Below, one piece after another: positions 44,852-60,608 of a DNA stretch of 64,000 bases. The stretch is taken from the NCBI RefSeq assembly GCF_022829585.1, contig NZ_JAKSYC010000034.1:1-64000 (forward strand). Reading direction: 5' to 3'. Each line of letters starts with the position of its first letter. Position 1 is the first letter of the stretch. Below the pieces are notes generated by a model. The model had not been told where the DNA came from, made no database searches, and worked only from the letters and a program-made list of their open reading frames with translations. Both the position numbers and the translations under genes were made by a program. This stretch comes from Methylobacterium sp. J-026 (lineage in GTDB: Bacteria > Pseudomonadota > Alphaproteobacteria > Rhizobiales > Beijerinckiaceae).

Positions 44852-44930
44852 CGCCCTCAGCGCTCGCCCTTGCCGGGAGGTCGGCGACCGGCCTCCGGGG
44901 AAGGGCGAGGGCCGCGGATGCGGCCCTCGC
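44852..44930. repeat. Two adjacent large inverted repeats between ctaD and ctaB
   Basis: At 44905-44930 a perfect 11-bp inverted repeat (GCGAGGGCCGC, loop GGAT, GCGGCCCTCGC) lies ten bp past the ctaD stop. Immediately beside it (about 44,858-44,908) a second, longer and imperfect one pairs GCCCTTGCCGGGAGGTC with GACCGGCCTCC and GGAAGGGC. Neither has a T tract. They may slow exonucleases and set the level of ctaD mRNA, or be REP-like elements. Confidence 0.6.
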
Positions 44931-44939
44931 GGATATCGA

Positions 44940-46607
<1,668 letters not shown>

Positions 46608-46618
46608 TCAGCCGGGGC

Positions 46619-47458
46619 TCAGCGCGCCTCGGCGAGGCTCGTGCCGGTGTCGTTGCGGGCGTACTTGGTCTTGGCCTCCTTCAGCCAGTCGGCATAGGCC
46701 TGCTCGCTGACCACGCGGACCACGATCGGCATGTAGGCGTGCCGCTGGCCGCACAGCTCGGAGCACTGACCGTGGAAGGTGCCTTCCTTGTCGGCCTTGA
46801 ACCACATCTGGTTGAGGCGGCCGGGGACCGCGTCGATCTTGAAGCCGAAGGACGGCATCGCCCAGGAATGCAGCACGTCCGCTGCCGTGACCTGGATCTT
46901 CACGATCTTGCCGATCGGCACCACCATCTCGTTGTCGGCCTGCAGAAGGCGCGGCTGCTTGTCCTCGTCGATGTTGGCATCGAAGGTGAAGCCGCCGCCG
47001 GCCTCGGTCTGCGGATACTCGTAGGACCAGTACCAGGCATGGCCGATGACCTTGACCATCATGTCGGCCTTCGGGTCCGAGAGCTGCGTGCGCAGCAGGC
47101 GGAACGAGGGAATCGCCACGGCGACCAAAATCAGCACCGGGACGATCGTCCAGGCGATCTCGATGGCGGTGTTGTGGGTGGTGCGCGAGGGCGTCGGGTT
47201 GCGCTTCTCGCCGAAGCGGAAGATGCACCACAGGATCAGCCCGAGCACGAAGACGGAGATCGCCAGCGACAGCCAGTGCAGGCCGATCTCGAAGCTGAGG
47301 ATATCCCGGGCGTTCTCGGTGACCGGGATCTGCCGGCTCATCTCCCACGGCACCGGCTGGCCGAAACCGCCGGCCTGCGCGCCGGTTGACGGGAAGAGCA
47401 GGGCGCCGAGAGCGGCGAGGCTCCAGAGTGACCGGTTGATCGTCCGCACCGTCCGCAT
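46619..47458 (-). CDS. ctaC: Cytochrome c oxidase subunit II
   Basis: Subunit II accepts electrons from cytochrome c through its CuA centre. The 279-residue protein has a signal segment (SLWSLAALGALLFPSTGAQA), two membrane spans (LHWLSLAISVFVLGLILWCI and IVPVLILVAVAIPSFRLL), and a periplasmic cupredoxin domain with DVLHSWAMPSFGFKIDAVPG and the CuA ligands CSELCGQRHAYMP. It is the first gene of the cluster, so the promoter should lie in the 248 bp it shares divergently with fdhD. Confidence 0.97.
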   Translation of the reverse strand: MRTVRTINRSLWSLAALGALLFPSTGAQAGGFGQPVPWEMSRQIPVTENARDILSFEIGLHWLSLAISVFVLGLILWCIFRFGEKRNPTPSRTTHNTAIEIAWTIVPVLILVAVAIPSFRLLRTQLSDPKADMMVKVIGHAWYWSYEYPQTEAGGGFTFDANIDEDKQPRLLQADNEMVVPIGKIVKIQVTAADVLHSWAMPSFGFKIDAVPGRLNQMWFKADKEGTFHGQCSELCGQRHAYMPIVVRVVSEQAYADWLKEAKTKYARNDTGTSLAEAR

Positions 47459-47706
47459 CTGCCTCTCGTGGCTCCCCTGGCTGTCTGGCTCCCGCCGGAC
47501 CGTCCGTCCCGATCCCGGGCGGGATTGTTCCGGCGTGACGGAGTACCGGTTGTGTCACCCGGCATTATCCGACCGGGGCTTCAGACCACAAGGGCCGTCG
47601 AGGTGCAACCGCACAAGCGTCGCATCGCACGCTTTCCGGCCGGTCCGTGCCATTGCCTCCCCGGTGCGGTGACGGATAGCTGTGCGCGACGCCACCGGAG
47701 GGCCGC

Positions 47707-48546
47707 ATGTCGAGCGACACCGATCATCGCCCCCCCGGCCTGCCGCCCTGCGCGGTGGACGTGCCCATGCGTGTGGTCGCCTATACGGGCGCCGAGCAAC
47801 GGTCCGGAACCCGGGCCCTGGCGGTCGAGGCCCCCGTCAATCTGGTCTACGGCAGCGTGCCCCACGCCGTAATGATGGCGACGCCGGCCGATCTCGCGGA
47901 TTTCGCCTACGGGTTCAGCCTGACCGAGGGGATCATCGAGGATGCCGCGGAAATCCGCGGGACGCGGGTCGAGGCCGGACCGGAGGGGCTGCGGCTGCAT
48001 GTCGATCTGGCCCCGGGCCGGCTCCGCGAGCACCTCGCCCGCAAGCGTGCGATCAGCGGCCGCACCGGCTGCGGCGTGTGCGGCATCGAGGATCTGGCCG
48101 ACTTGCCGCGGGCCGCGATGCGGGCGGCGGCGGACCTGCGGGTCCCGTTGCCGGCGATCGCCCGCGCCCTCGCGGGACTCGACGCGGCGCAGACGCTCGG
48201 TGCGGAGACGCGGGCGGTCCACGCCGCGGCCTGGGCTGAGCTCGACGGCACCCTCGTCGCCGTGCGCGAGGATGTCGGCCGCCACAATGCCCTCGACAAG
48301 CTGATCGGCGCCCTGATGCGCGCGGAGATGCCGGTGGACCGGGGATTCCTGGTGATCACCAGCCGCTGCTCGTTCGAGATGGTCGAGAAGGCCGCCCGTC
48401 TCGGGGCGGCCGTGATCGTGGCGATCTCGGCGCCGACCTCCCTGGCATTGGAACGCGCCCAGGCGCACGGGATCACCCTCTGCGCCATCGCCCGCGCCGA
48501 CACGGTCACGGTTTTCACCGGCGCGGAGCGGCTCGCCGACGCGTAG
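47707..48546 (+). CDS. fdhD: Formate dehydrogenase accessory sulfurtransferase FdhD
   Basis: FdhD hands sulfur from a cysteine desulfurase to the molybdenum cofactor, needed for active formate dehydrogenase. The 279-residue protein has EAPVNLVYGSVPHAVMMATP, DFAYGFSLTEGII, the catalytic cysteine pair in GRTGCGVCGIEDL, VREDVGRHNALDKLIGA and FLVITSRCSFEMVEKAARLG, all typical of FdhD. Formate oxidation is the final energy step in methylotrophs, which fits the suggested host. No formate dehydrogenase structural gene is in the window. Confidence 0.95.
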   Translation: MSSDTDHRPPGLPPCAVDVPMRVVAYTGAEQRSGTRALAVEAPVNLVYGSVPHAVMMATPADLADFAYGFSLTEGIIEDAAEIRGTRVEAGPEGLRLHVDLAPGRLREHLARKRAISGRTGCGVCGIEDLADLPRAAMRAAADLRVPLPAIARALAGLDAAQTLGAETRAVHAAAWAELDGTLVAVREDVGRHNALDKLIGALMRAEMPVDRGFLVITSRCSFEMVEKAARLGAAVIVAISAPTSLALERAQAHGITLCAIARADTVTVFTGAERLADA

Positions 48547-48550
48547 CGCG

Positions 48551-49393
48551 CTATTGCGCCGCGGCCGGTTCCTTCTCCGACGGACCCGGGACGATGGTGG
48601 CGCCGCCGATCACCCGGACGGGCTTCCGGTCGGTGGGCGGGTCCTTCCAGTCCTTGGCGGCGGGCTTGGCCGCCTCGGCGACGGCGCCCTCGGCCGGCGT
48701 GACCGGATTGGCCGCGGGGGCGGCGGGACTCGCCGACGGCACCTTCTCGATCGCCGCCGACTTGGTCTCGGGCGTCACGCTTTGAGCGGCGTCGGCGGGG
48801 GCGATCTTCGGGGCCGGCGCCTCGGGCGAGGCGCGATGAATCGCGCGCAACTCGGGCGCCCGCGGCGGTACGGCGCGTGCGACTTTCCGCGGCGGCAGGC
48901 TCCGACCGGCACTGTCGGGGTTGAGGCCGTCGGGGCCGCCCTCCGGCCGGAGGGCTTCGCCGGACGGCCGGTGCGGGAGCCGCAGGCCCGGGACCTCCCT
49001 GGGCGCGCGCGGAATCGGCCGGCGCACGTCCTCCTCCTCGGTCCAGCCGAAGCCGGGGGTGGGGCGTTCCAGGCGCGCATAGGTGTCGGGGGCGCCGAGC
49101 CGCTGTCGGCCCACGATCCCCCCGCTGGCAGGGTCGACGAACAGCCGCATCGGCGCGCCCGCCGGGCTGACCGCCTCGACCACATAGACGCGGCCGTCGT
49201 AGCGCGGCCGGCTCAGTCCGGTGAACCCTTGGTCGGCGAGGCGCCACGCCACGACCCGCGGGGGCATCACTTCTTCCTCGAAGAACTGGGCGCTGGCGTC
49301 GTGGCCGAGGCCCAGAAGGGCGCACCCGGACAGGAGCGCGGCGCAGAGCGCCCGGGTCGTGGTCGTCCGCAGGCGTGCCGCCGTCCTGATCAT
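48551..49393 (-). CDS. Hypothetical exported Pro/Ala-rich protein, 280 aa
   Basis: From the ATG at 49393 there is a signal peptide (ALCAALLSGCALLGLGHDAS, then AQ); a Cys in LLSGC could be a lipobox. A globular part of about 60 residues follows (PPRVVAWRLADQGFTGLSRP, VYVVEAVSPAGAPMRLFVDP, GGIVGRQRLG). It looks like a small PepSY-like or beta-rich module that is widespread in Hyphomicrobiales envelope proteins. The rest is disordered, Pro/Ala/Glu-rich, up to KEPAAAQ. The function is unknown. It converges on fdhD with a gap of four bp. Confidence 0.65.
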   Translation of the reverse strand: MIRTAARLRTTTTRALCAALLSGCALLGLGHDASAQFFEEEVMPPRVVAWRLADQGFTGLSRPRYDGRVYVVEAVSPAGAPMRLFVDPASGGIVGRQRLGAPDTYARLERPTPGFGWTEEEDVRRPIPRAPREVPGLRLPHRPSGEALRPEGGPDGLNPDSAGRSLPPRKVARAVPPRAPELRAIHRASPEAPAPKIAPADAAQSVTPETKSAAIEKVPSASPAAPAANPVTPAEGAVAEAAKPAAKDWKDPPTDRKPVRVIGGATIVPGPSEKEPAAAQ

Positions 49394-49949
49394 CGTCACT
49401 CTTGTGCGTTCCCGTTCTGGAGACCCGGCAGAGTGTCCGGTCCCGGCATGGTCCGGGCCGGTGAACCCGGACCTCGACCATGCCGGCGAGGTCGTTGCCC
49501 CGCATGCCGCTTGTGCTCGGCCCGGTGGGTAGAGCGTGCGATTCGGGCGAGATTGCGGAGGCCGGGTCCGGCGCCCGGACCGCACCCCGGAACCCACCGT
49601 CGACGGTCTCTTGCTGAAAGCATTTCAATCTGGCAATTTCGCGACTTAGGACAGCACAACTGTCCCATCGGCCGTGCACCCCAGCCGTCTCCGACTCGCG
49701 CGCAGGCGAGACATCCGGCAGACGGATACGGGCGCGCCAGTGCACCGCTCCCCGAGCGGTCAGGGTCCTCGATGAATGCAAGCTGCTGGACGTGTCCCCG
49801 TGGACCGGCCGGATGGCCTGCGACATGAGGTCGGAGCGACTGGTGCCGACGGCCTGCGGGCACGAAACATGCTCGCAGCGTCAAGGCGGGGTCCGTCTAG
49901 GGGCGACGCGTCCAGGGACGGACGAGGCGAGGGAAGGACGAATCGAAGC
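49394..49949. other. Intergenic region upstream of gltB
   Basis: No gene is supported, although frames are open on both strands. The stretch 49,605-49,660 is AT-richer, with TTTCAATCTGGCAATTTCGC, and may hold the gltB promoter, but I could not fix -35 and -10 boxes with confidence. Confidence 0.35.
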
Positions 49950-54665
<4,716 letters not shown>

Positions 54666-54677
54666 GCGGAGGCGACA

Positions 54678-54914
54678 ATGGGCGAACCAGTCGTGCGCGT
54701 CCGTCTGGTCCGGACCCCGGGCGGGCAGCGTCTCGATATCCCGCCCGGCTTCATGCTGGGCGGTGAGGAAGTGCTCCTGCGTCAGGACGGGGCCAAGCTC
54801 GTCATCGAGCCAGTTGTCCGCCCCTCGCTCATCCAGATCCTCGACGGCCTCGAATGCCTGGACGAGGATTGGCCGGATATCGCGGATGCGCAGCCCGAAG
54901 ACGTACGACTGTGA
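54678..54914 (+). CDS. VapB/AbrB-type antitoxin, 78 aa
   Basis: The short protein begins with a beta-rich part (VVRVRLVRTPGGQRLDIPPG, then FMLGGEEVLLRQDGAKLVIEP) that fits the swapped-hairpin AbrB/MazE DNA-binding fold. The C-terminal part is acidic (LDGLECLDEDWPDIADAQPE), as expected for the segment that blocks the toxin. Its stop codon is directly followed by the toxin ATG. It starts 13 bp after gltB, so it may be transcribed with gltB, and by analogy with other systems should repress its own promoter. Confidence 0.8.
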   Translation: MGEPVVRVRLVRTPGGQRLDIPPGFMLGGEEVLLRQDGAKLVIEPVVRPSLIQILDGLECLDEDWPDIADAQPEDVRL

Positions 54915-55316
54915 ATGCGCTACCTGCTCGACACCAATATCCTCTCGGCGCTCGTCCGGTCGCCACGCGGAGCTGTGGCGGAGCAGCTTCGACGAATTGG
55001 AGAAGCCGGGATCTACACAAGCGTCGTCGTGGCTGCGGAGCTCCGGTATGGCGCTGCTCGAAGGCGATCGGAACGGCTAACACGGCAAATCGAGGCGGTG
55101 CTCGGAGCGTTCCCGATCGAATCCTGGCGTGAGCCGTACGACGCACTCTACGCTGACTTACGTTTCGAGCTTGAGCGGGCCGGGACACCGATCGGGGCCA
55201 ACGACCTGCTCATCGCCACGCAGGCGCTCGCCGACGAGAGCGTACTGGTCACGGACAACACACGGGAATTCGCGCGGATCGACGGTTTGATGATCGAGAA
55301 CTGGGTTCGCCCGTGA
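54915..55316 (+). CDS. VapC-type PIN-domain toxin, 133 aa
   Basis: PIN toxins cut tRNA or rRNA using metal held by acidic residues. All are present here: Asp6 in MRYLLDTNILSALV, Glu42 in VVVAAELRYGAARR, Asp97 in PIGANDLLIATQAL and Asp114 in LVTDNTREFARIDGL. The length is typical of VapC. The ATG abuts the antitoxin stop, the usual arrangement. The pair lies between gltB and gltD on the same strand, an unusual place, and seems to be intact. Confidence 0.92.
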   Translation: MRYLLDTNILSALVRSPRGAVAEQLRRIGEAGIYTSVVVAAELRYGAARRRSERLTRQIEAVLGAFPIESWREPYDALYADLRFELERAGTPIGANDLLIATQALADESVLVTDNTREFARIDGLMIENWVRP

Positions 55317-55384
55317 TCGAACAACACATCGACGAGGAGCGCAACGACTCGGCAGACGACATAGCGGCGCGATTGGACTGACCG

Positions 55385-56818
55385 ATGGGCAAGATCACAG
55401 GCTTCCTCGAATTCGACCGGCAGGAGCAGAAGTATCAGCTCGCCGCCGACCGCGTGCGACACTTCCGCGAATTCACCCTGCCGCTCGACGAGCACGACCT
55501 GACCAAACAGGCCGCGCGCTGCATGGATTGCGGCATCCCGTTCTGTCACGGTCCGACCGGCTGCCCGGTCCACAACCAGATCCCCGACTGGAACGACCTC
55601 GTCTTCCAGTCGGATTGGGAGGAGGCCTCGCGCAACCTCCACTCCACGAACAACTTCCCCGAATTCACCGGCCGCATCTGTCCCGCGCCCTGCGAGGAGG
55701 CCTGCACGCTCAACCTCGAGAACCAGCCGGTGGCGATCAAGACGATCGAGCAGGCGATCGCCGACCGCGCCTGGAACATGGGATGGGTAAAGCCCGAGCC
55801 GGCGGAGACCCGCACCGGCAAGCGCGTCGCGGTCGTGGGCTCCGGCCCGGCCGGCTTGGCCGCCGCCCAGCAGCTCGCCCGGGTCGGGCACGACGTGCAC
55901 GTCTTCGAGCGCGAGCCCAAAGCCGGCGGCCTGCTGCGCTACGGCATCCCGGACTTCAAGATGGAGAAGCGCCATATCGACCGGCGCGTGCGCCAGATGG
56001 AGGCCGAGGGCGTCGTCTTCCACTACAATCAGAATATCGGCGTGACGAAGCCGGTCGATGAGCTGAAGGCCGAGTTCGACGCGGTGATGTTCTGCGGCGG
56101 GGCCGAGGACCCGCGCAATCCGCAGCTGCCGGGCCAGGACCTCGACGGCGTCCACTACGCGATGCCCTATCTGATCCAGTCCAACCGGCGCGTGAGCCAG
56201 GAGCCGATGCCCGGTAACGGCGAACCGCCGATCCTCGCCGCCGGCAAGAACGTGGTCGTCATCGGCGGCGGCGACACGGCCTCCGACTGCGTCGGCACAG
56301 CGTTCCGGCAGGGCGCCCTGTCGGTGACGCAGCTCGACATCCGCCAGCGGCCGCCGGAGCGGGAGGACAAGCTCACCGTATGGCCCTATTGGCCGACGAA
56401 GATGCGGACCTCCTCCAGCCAGGCCGAGGGCGCGGAGCGCGAGTTCCAGGCCGCGACCCTACGGCTCGAGGGCAACAGGAAGGGTCAGCTCACGGGTGTC
56501 GTCTGCGCCCGGGTGGATGCCAAGCGCCAACCCATGCCCGGCTCGGAATTCGTGCTCCCGGCCGACCTCGTCTTCATGGCGATCGGTTTCGCGGGTTCCG
56601 TGCAGAGGGGGCTCCTGGAGCAGTCCGGGATCGGCGTGAGCAAGCGCGGCAACGTCGAGGCCAACGAGGAGGATTACCGTACCTCGGACGGGAAGATCTG
56701 GGCCGCGGGGGACATGCGCCGGGGCCAGTCCCTGGTGGTCTGGGCGATCCGCGAGGGCCGCCAGGCCGCCCGCGCCATCGACGAGACGCTGATGGGCGCG
56801 AGCGTCCTGCCGCGATAG
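55385..56818 (+). CDS. gltD: Glutamate synthase small subunit
   Basis: GltD takes electrons from NADPH through FAD and 4Fe-4S clusters and passes them to GltB. The 477-residue protein has an N-terminal Fe-S domain with AARCMDCGIPFCHGPTGCPV and GRICPAPCEEACTLN, the FAD motif VAVVGSGPAGLAAAQQLARV at about 140, VVVIGGGDTASDCVGTA for NADPH at about 285, and ends with KIWAAGDMRRGQSLVVWAI. Length is normal. It follows the VapC gene by 68 bp. Confidence 0.96.
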   Translation: MGKITGFLEFDRQEQKYQLAADRVRHFREFTLPLDEHDLTKQAARCMDCGIPFCHGPTGCPVHNQIPDWNDLVFQSDWEEASRNLHSTNNFPEFTGRICPAPCEEACTLNLENQPVAIKTIEQAIADRAWNMGWVKPEPAETRTGKRVAVVGSGPAGLAAAQQLARVGHDVHVFEREPKAGGLLRYGIPDFKMEKRHIDRRVRQMEAEGVVFHYNQNIGVTKPVDELKAEFDAVMFCGGAEDPRNPQLPGQDLDGVHYAMPYLIQSNRRVSQEPMPGNGEPPILAAGKNVVVIGGGDTASDCVGTAFRQGALSVTQLDIRQRPPEREDKLTVWPYWPTKMRTSSSQAEGAEREFQAATLRLEGNRKGQLTGVVCARVDAKRQPMPGSEFVLPADLVFMAIGFAGSVQRGLLEQSGIGVSKRGNVEANEEDYRTSDGKIWAAGDMRRGQSLVVWAIREGRQAARAIDETLMGASVLPR

Positions 56819-56861
56819 GCGCGATCGGGACCGGCGCCGGCGCGCTCAGGCCGCTCCAGCC

Positions 56862-58295
56862 TCATCCCGGCGGCCAGCGGAAATCGTCGGCCCGGCCGGG
56901 CTGCGGCATCGGGGCGTTCCCGCGCAGCAGGGTCCGCTCCACGGTGCCGAGGTTGTCGGCGTCCCGGGGGCGGCCGCTCAGCAGGGTGCCCCCGGGCGAG
57001 ACTTCCATCCGGCTCAACGGCACGACGGGACCCGCCGCGGGCTTGACCGGAAGGGCCGGCACGCCGGGGGGCTCGGGCAGGCTCGGCAGCATCGCGGTGA
57101 TCTGCCGGTCGATGGCCGCCGTGTCGGTGGGCTGCCCGGTCCCGTCGAGGCTCGGGCCGGAGACCGAGGGCGCGGCGCTCGGCGCCACGGCGGCGGGCGG
57201 CTGATCGGGCTGCGCCGGCGCCGTACCCATCAGGCGCTTGAGTTCGACATCGGCGAAATGTGCCAGCTTCCGGTCGCCGGCCTTGGTGAAGTGGACGCCG
57301 TCTGCGGTGCGGAGCTTGGCGATCTGACCCTCCGGATCCGGCCCCGAAACAGCATACCGGTCCCGGTCGTCGACGAAGCCGGGCCAGATGTCGACATAGG
57401 TCGCGCCGGCCTTGGTGACGCTGTCGCGCACGATGTCGTTCACGGCGGCCAGGTCGCGGCTCAGCGCCTCGCTCTGCATGGGCGGGAGCCCGACCCAGAT
57501 CAGCGGCAGCTTCCGGTCGGCGAACACCTTGACCAGCGCGTCGACACGGGCCCGGTACAGGGTACGCCAGCGGTCCGTCAGGGGATCGGCGGTCTCGTCG
57601 CCCTCGCGGATGGGCTGGCGGTCGTTGGCCCCCATCATGACCAGGGCGTAGCGGACCTTCGGGTTCGCCTGCAGATAATCCTGCACCGCCTTCGGCCAGT
57701 CGACCACGTCCTTGCGCACGAGACCGCTGTCGCCCTTGGCGCGATCGATGACGGCGACGTCGGCATTGTCCTCGAACACGTCGTCGAGGCCCTTCGCGAG
57801 GTGGTCGGCGAGGGAATCGCCGAACACCGCGATCTGAACGTGCGGCTCGGTCTTGGCGACGGCGGGCTTCGGCGGCGTCGGGGCCCTGGCCGGGCGCACC
57901 CGGTGCTTGATGGCGGGCACCGGCCGCTGCGCCTCGGCGGGGGCGTAGGTGTTGCGCGGGCGCGGCGCCCGATAGGTCCGCTCGGGCGGCGGGGCGACCG
58001 GCTGCGGCCGGTCCTCCCAGGGCCAGTAGAATTGGCGCGGCGCTTCCTGCGGCGGCGCGTAGCGGGGCTGTTGCCGCCCGTAATTGCCGTCATCCCGGTA
58101 ATAGGCGTCCCGGGGGCGCCGGCGCGGCGGCGCCTCGTAGTAGGCGCCATTGCCGGGCTGCTGGTACCCGTCGCCCCACTGCGCCAGCGCCTGGGCGCCA
58201 CCGAGCAGCGGCAAGCCGGTCAGCCCCAGCGCGCCGGCCAAGGCCAGCTGAACAGGGCGGATCGCGCCACTTCGGTGACCGACTTTCATGCGCAT
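56862..58295 (-). CDS. Exported DUF459-type SGNH hydrolase
   Basis: The 477-residue protein has a signal peptide (PVQLALAGALGLTGLPLLGG, then AQALAQ) and a long Pro/Tyr/Arg-rich disordered stretch to about residue 180. A hydrolase core follows: HVQIAVFGDSLADHLAKGLD (nucleophile Ser), ALVMMGANDRQPI (block III), LIWVGLPPMQ and GVHFTKAGDRKLAHFADVEL with the catalytic Asp/His region. DUF459 proteins are periplasmic and may deacylate cell-surface polymers. An ATG six bases inside (58289), with AGGA upstream, is an equally good start. Confidence 0.82.
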   Translation of the reverse strand: MRMKVGHRSGAIRPVQLALAGALGLTGLPLLGGAQALAQWGDGYQQPGNGAYYEAPPRRRPRDAYYRDDGNYGRQQPRYAPPQEAPRQFYWPWEDRPQPVAPPPERTYRAPRPRNTYAPAEAQRPVPAIKHRVRPARAPTPPKPAVAKTEPHVQIAVFGDSLADHLAKGLDDVFEDNADVAVIDRAKGDSGLVRKDVVDWPKAVQDYLQANPKVRYALVMMGANDRQPIREGDETADPLTDRWRTLYRARVDALVKVFADRKLPLIWVGLPPMQSEALSRDLAAVNDIVRDSVTKAGATYVDIWPGFVDDRDRYAVSGPDPEGQIAKLRTADGVHFTKAGDRKLAHFADVELKRLMGTAPAQPDQPPAAVAPSAAPSVSGPSLDGTGQPTDTAAIDRQITAMLPSLPEPPGVPALPVKPAAGPVVPLSRMEVSPGGTLLSGRPRDADNLGTVERTLLRGNAPMPQPGRADDFRWPPG

Positions 58296-58380
58296 CCTGT
58301 ATTCTTCATCGGGAACGACGCCGTCCTTATCACACGCACTATAGGGCGAAGGCGGCTGCCGGTCTAAACCGTGATCTCGG

Positions 58381-59586
58381 TCAGGGGCCCGGCGCCCCGC
58401 GACCCGCGACATGGGCGAGGAGGGCTGCCGTCGCATATCCGTCGGCCGGCAGGCCTGCGCCGATCTGGTAACGGCGTACCGCCTCGCGCAGCTTGGGCCC
58501 GGCGCGGCCGTCTTTGGGCCCATCATAGTAGCCGGTCGCCGCGAGCCCGGTCTGGAGCGCCCGCAGTCCCGGCCCGTCGAGGCCCGCCGCCGCGGGCCAG
58601 GCCGCGGCCAGCGCGGGGCCGCCGCCGAGCCGATCCGCGAGATGGCCCACCGCCAGAGCGTAGGAATCGGACGTGTTGTAGCCCCGGATCACCTCGAAAT
58701 TGTCGGTGATCAGGAAGGACGGTGCGCCCCGGCCCCCGGGCAGGAACAGGCTGGCGCGGCCGCGGGGGGGCAGCGGGTGGCCGTCGGCACGCCGGACGCC
58801 GCGCTCGGCGAAGGCGGCGAGGTCGCCGGTGTAGCGTGCCAGATCGAAATCGCCCGGCAACAGCACCTCGTAGCCCCACGAGAGCGCCGGATCCCAGCCG
58901 CGATCCTTCAGATAGGCCGCGATGGACGCCAGCGAATCGGTCGCGCTGGTCCAGATATCCCGCCGGCCGTCGCCGTCGAAATCGACCGCATGCGCCAGAT
59001 AGGTCGAGGGCAGGAACTGGACTTGGCCCATGGCGCCCGCCCAGCTTCCGCTCATCCGCTCCGGGGTGACGTCGCCCCGTTGCAGGATGGTGAGCGCCGC
59101 GAGCAACTCGTCGCGGAACAGGCTGCCCCGGTGACCGGCCGCGGCCAGGGTCGCGAGGGCCCGGATGGTCGGGATCCCCCCCGCGCTGGCGCCAAAATCG
59201 GATTCGATCCCCCAGATGGCCAGGACCACCGGACCCGGCACCCCGGAGCGGCGCTCGATCGCTTCGAGCGGCCCGGCCAGGGCAGCCGCGCGTGCACTTC
59301 CCTTGGCGATCCGGCCGGCCGAGACGGTGCCGACCAGATAGTCCCAGACCGGGCGCACGAACTCGCTCTGGCGGCGGGTCCGGGCCAGGATGCCGGGATC
59401 CGGCGCCGTCACACCGCGGAACGCCGCGTTGAAGGTCTCCGCGGCGATGCCCCGGGCCGCGGCATCGGGGCGCAGGCCGTCGATGAAGGACCGGAAGGCA
59501 CCCTCAGGGCGAGCGTCCGCCCCGGCACGCGTCGTTGCAGCTGCGAGGCCCAGGACGGCCGCGAGCAACCCCCTGCGCGACGGCAT
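58381..59586 (-). CDS. Lytic murein transglycosylase, MltB-like, with peptidoglycan-binding domain
   Basis: The enzyme cleaves peptidoglycan glycan strands to 1,6-anhydro ends. The 401-residue protein has a short signal peptide (RRGLLAAVLGLAAATTRAGA), the SLT_2 catalytic domain (about 30-320) with the catalytic Glu in VVLAIWGIESDFGAS, MGQVQFLPSTYLAHAVDFDG and DSLASIAAYLKDRGWDP, and a C-terminal peptidoglycan-binding domain (GLRALQTGLAATGYYDGPKD). It ends at the edge of the DUF459 gene promoter region and starts four bp after galE, forming one minus-strand envelope operon. Confidence 0.92.
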   Translation of the reverse strand: MPSRRGLLAAVLGLAAATTRAGADARPEGAFRSFIDGLRPDAAARGIAAETFNAAFRGVTAPDPGILARTRRQSEFVRPVWDYLVGTVSAGRIAKGSARAAALAGPLEAIERRSGVPGPVVLAIWGIESDFGASAGGIPTIRALATLAAAGHRGSLFRDELLAALTILQRGDVTPERMSGSWAGAMGQVQFLPSTYLAHAVDFDGDGRRDIWTSATDSLASIAAYLKDRGWDPALSWGYEVLLPGDFDLARYTGDLAAFAERGVRRADGHPLPPRGRASLFLPGGRGAPSFLITDNFEVIRGYNTSDSYALAVGHLADRLGGGPALAAAWPAAAGLDGPGLRALQTGLAATGYYDGPKDGRAGPKLREAVRRYQIGAGLPADGYATAALLAHVAGRGAPGP

Positions 59587-59590
59587 CCGC

Positions 59591-60583
59591 TCAGATCCGG
59601 TTGCGCTTCGACAGACGATCCTCCCAGGCGAGCGCCTGCGCCACGATGGTGTCGAGGTCGTCGTGGCGGGGCTGCCAGCCCAGCCGCGCGCGGATCTGCC
59701 GGGCCTCGGCCACGATCTGCGCCGGATCGCCGGCGCGGCGGGGACAGAGCCGCACCGGAAAGTCGCGGCCGGACTGCCGCTTCACCACCGCGATCACGTC
59801 GAGCACCGAGTAGCCGCGCCCGTAGCCGCAATTCAGCGTCAGGCTCTCGCCCCCCGACCGCAGGTGGTCGAGTGCCACCCGGTGCGCCTCGGCGAGGTCC
59901 GAGACCTGAATATAGTCGCGCAGGCACGAGCCGTCCGGCGTCGGGTAATCGGTCCCGTAGACGTCGAGCCGCTCGCGCTGGCCCAGGGCCGCCTGCGTCG
60001 CGACCTTGATCAGGTGCGTGGCGTTCGGTGTCGACTGGCCGGACCGGCCGCCCGGGTCGGCACCGGCGACGTTGAAATAGCGCAGGATCACGTAGGAGAA
60101 GCCGTGGGCCGCCGCCGCGTCGGCGATCATCCACTCGCTCATGAGCTTCGAGCGGCCGTAGGGGTTGATCGGCCTGAGCGGAAGGTCCTCGGGGACGGGT
60201 ACGATCTCCGGCTCACCGTAGACGGCCGCCGTGGAGGAGAAGATCACGTGCCGCACGCCCGCCCGGACCGCGGCCTCGATCAGGGCGCGGGTCTTCACGG
60301 TATTGGCGAGATAATAGCCGAGGGGGTCCGCGACGGATTCGGGCACCACGATCTTGGCGGCGAAATGGGCGAGGGCGTCGATCCGGTGCTGCAGGATCGT
60401 CTGGGTGACAAGGGCCTGATCGGCGACGTCGCCCTGCACGAGCTTGACGCCCTCCGGAACCGCCCAGTCGAAGCCGGTGGAGAGATCGTCCAGAACGACG
60501 ACCTCCTCGTGGCCGGCGTCGAGCAGGGCCAGAACCATGTGGCTGCCGATGTAGCCGGCGCCGCCCGTTACAAGGACCGCCAT
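59591..60583 (-). CDS. galE: UDP-glucose 4-epimerase
   Basis: GalE interconverts UDP-glucose and UDP-galactose for surface sugars. The 330-residue protein has the NAD motif VLVTGGAGYIGSHMVLALLD, VVVLDDLSTGF, the catalytic SSTAAVYG and YGRSKLMSE (Ser, Tyr-x-x-x-Lys), and RYFNVAGADPGGRSGQ. Length is normal. It shares a 234-bp divergent region with galU, whose product makes the UDP-glucose substrate, so the two probably work together. Confidence 0.95.
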   Translation of the reverse strand: MAVLVTGGAGYIGSHMVLALLDAGHEEVVVLDDLSTGFDWAVPEGVKLVQGDVADQALVTQTILQHRIDALAHFAAKIVVPESVADPLGYYLANTVKTRALIEAAVRAGVRHVIFSSTAAVYGEPEIVPVPEDLPLRPINPYGRSKLMSEWMIADAAAAHGFSYVILRYFNVAGADPGGRSGQSTPNATHLIKVATQAALGQRERLDVYGTDYPTPDGSCLRDYIQVSDLAEAHRVALDHLRSGGESLTLNCGYGRGYSVLDVIAVVKRQSGRDFPVRLCPRRAGDPAQIVAEARQIRARLGWQPRHDDLDTIVAQALAWEDRLSKRNRI

Positions 60584-60608
60584 GTCATCCCCCCAAAAGC
60601 CGTCGCCA

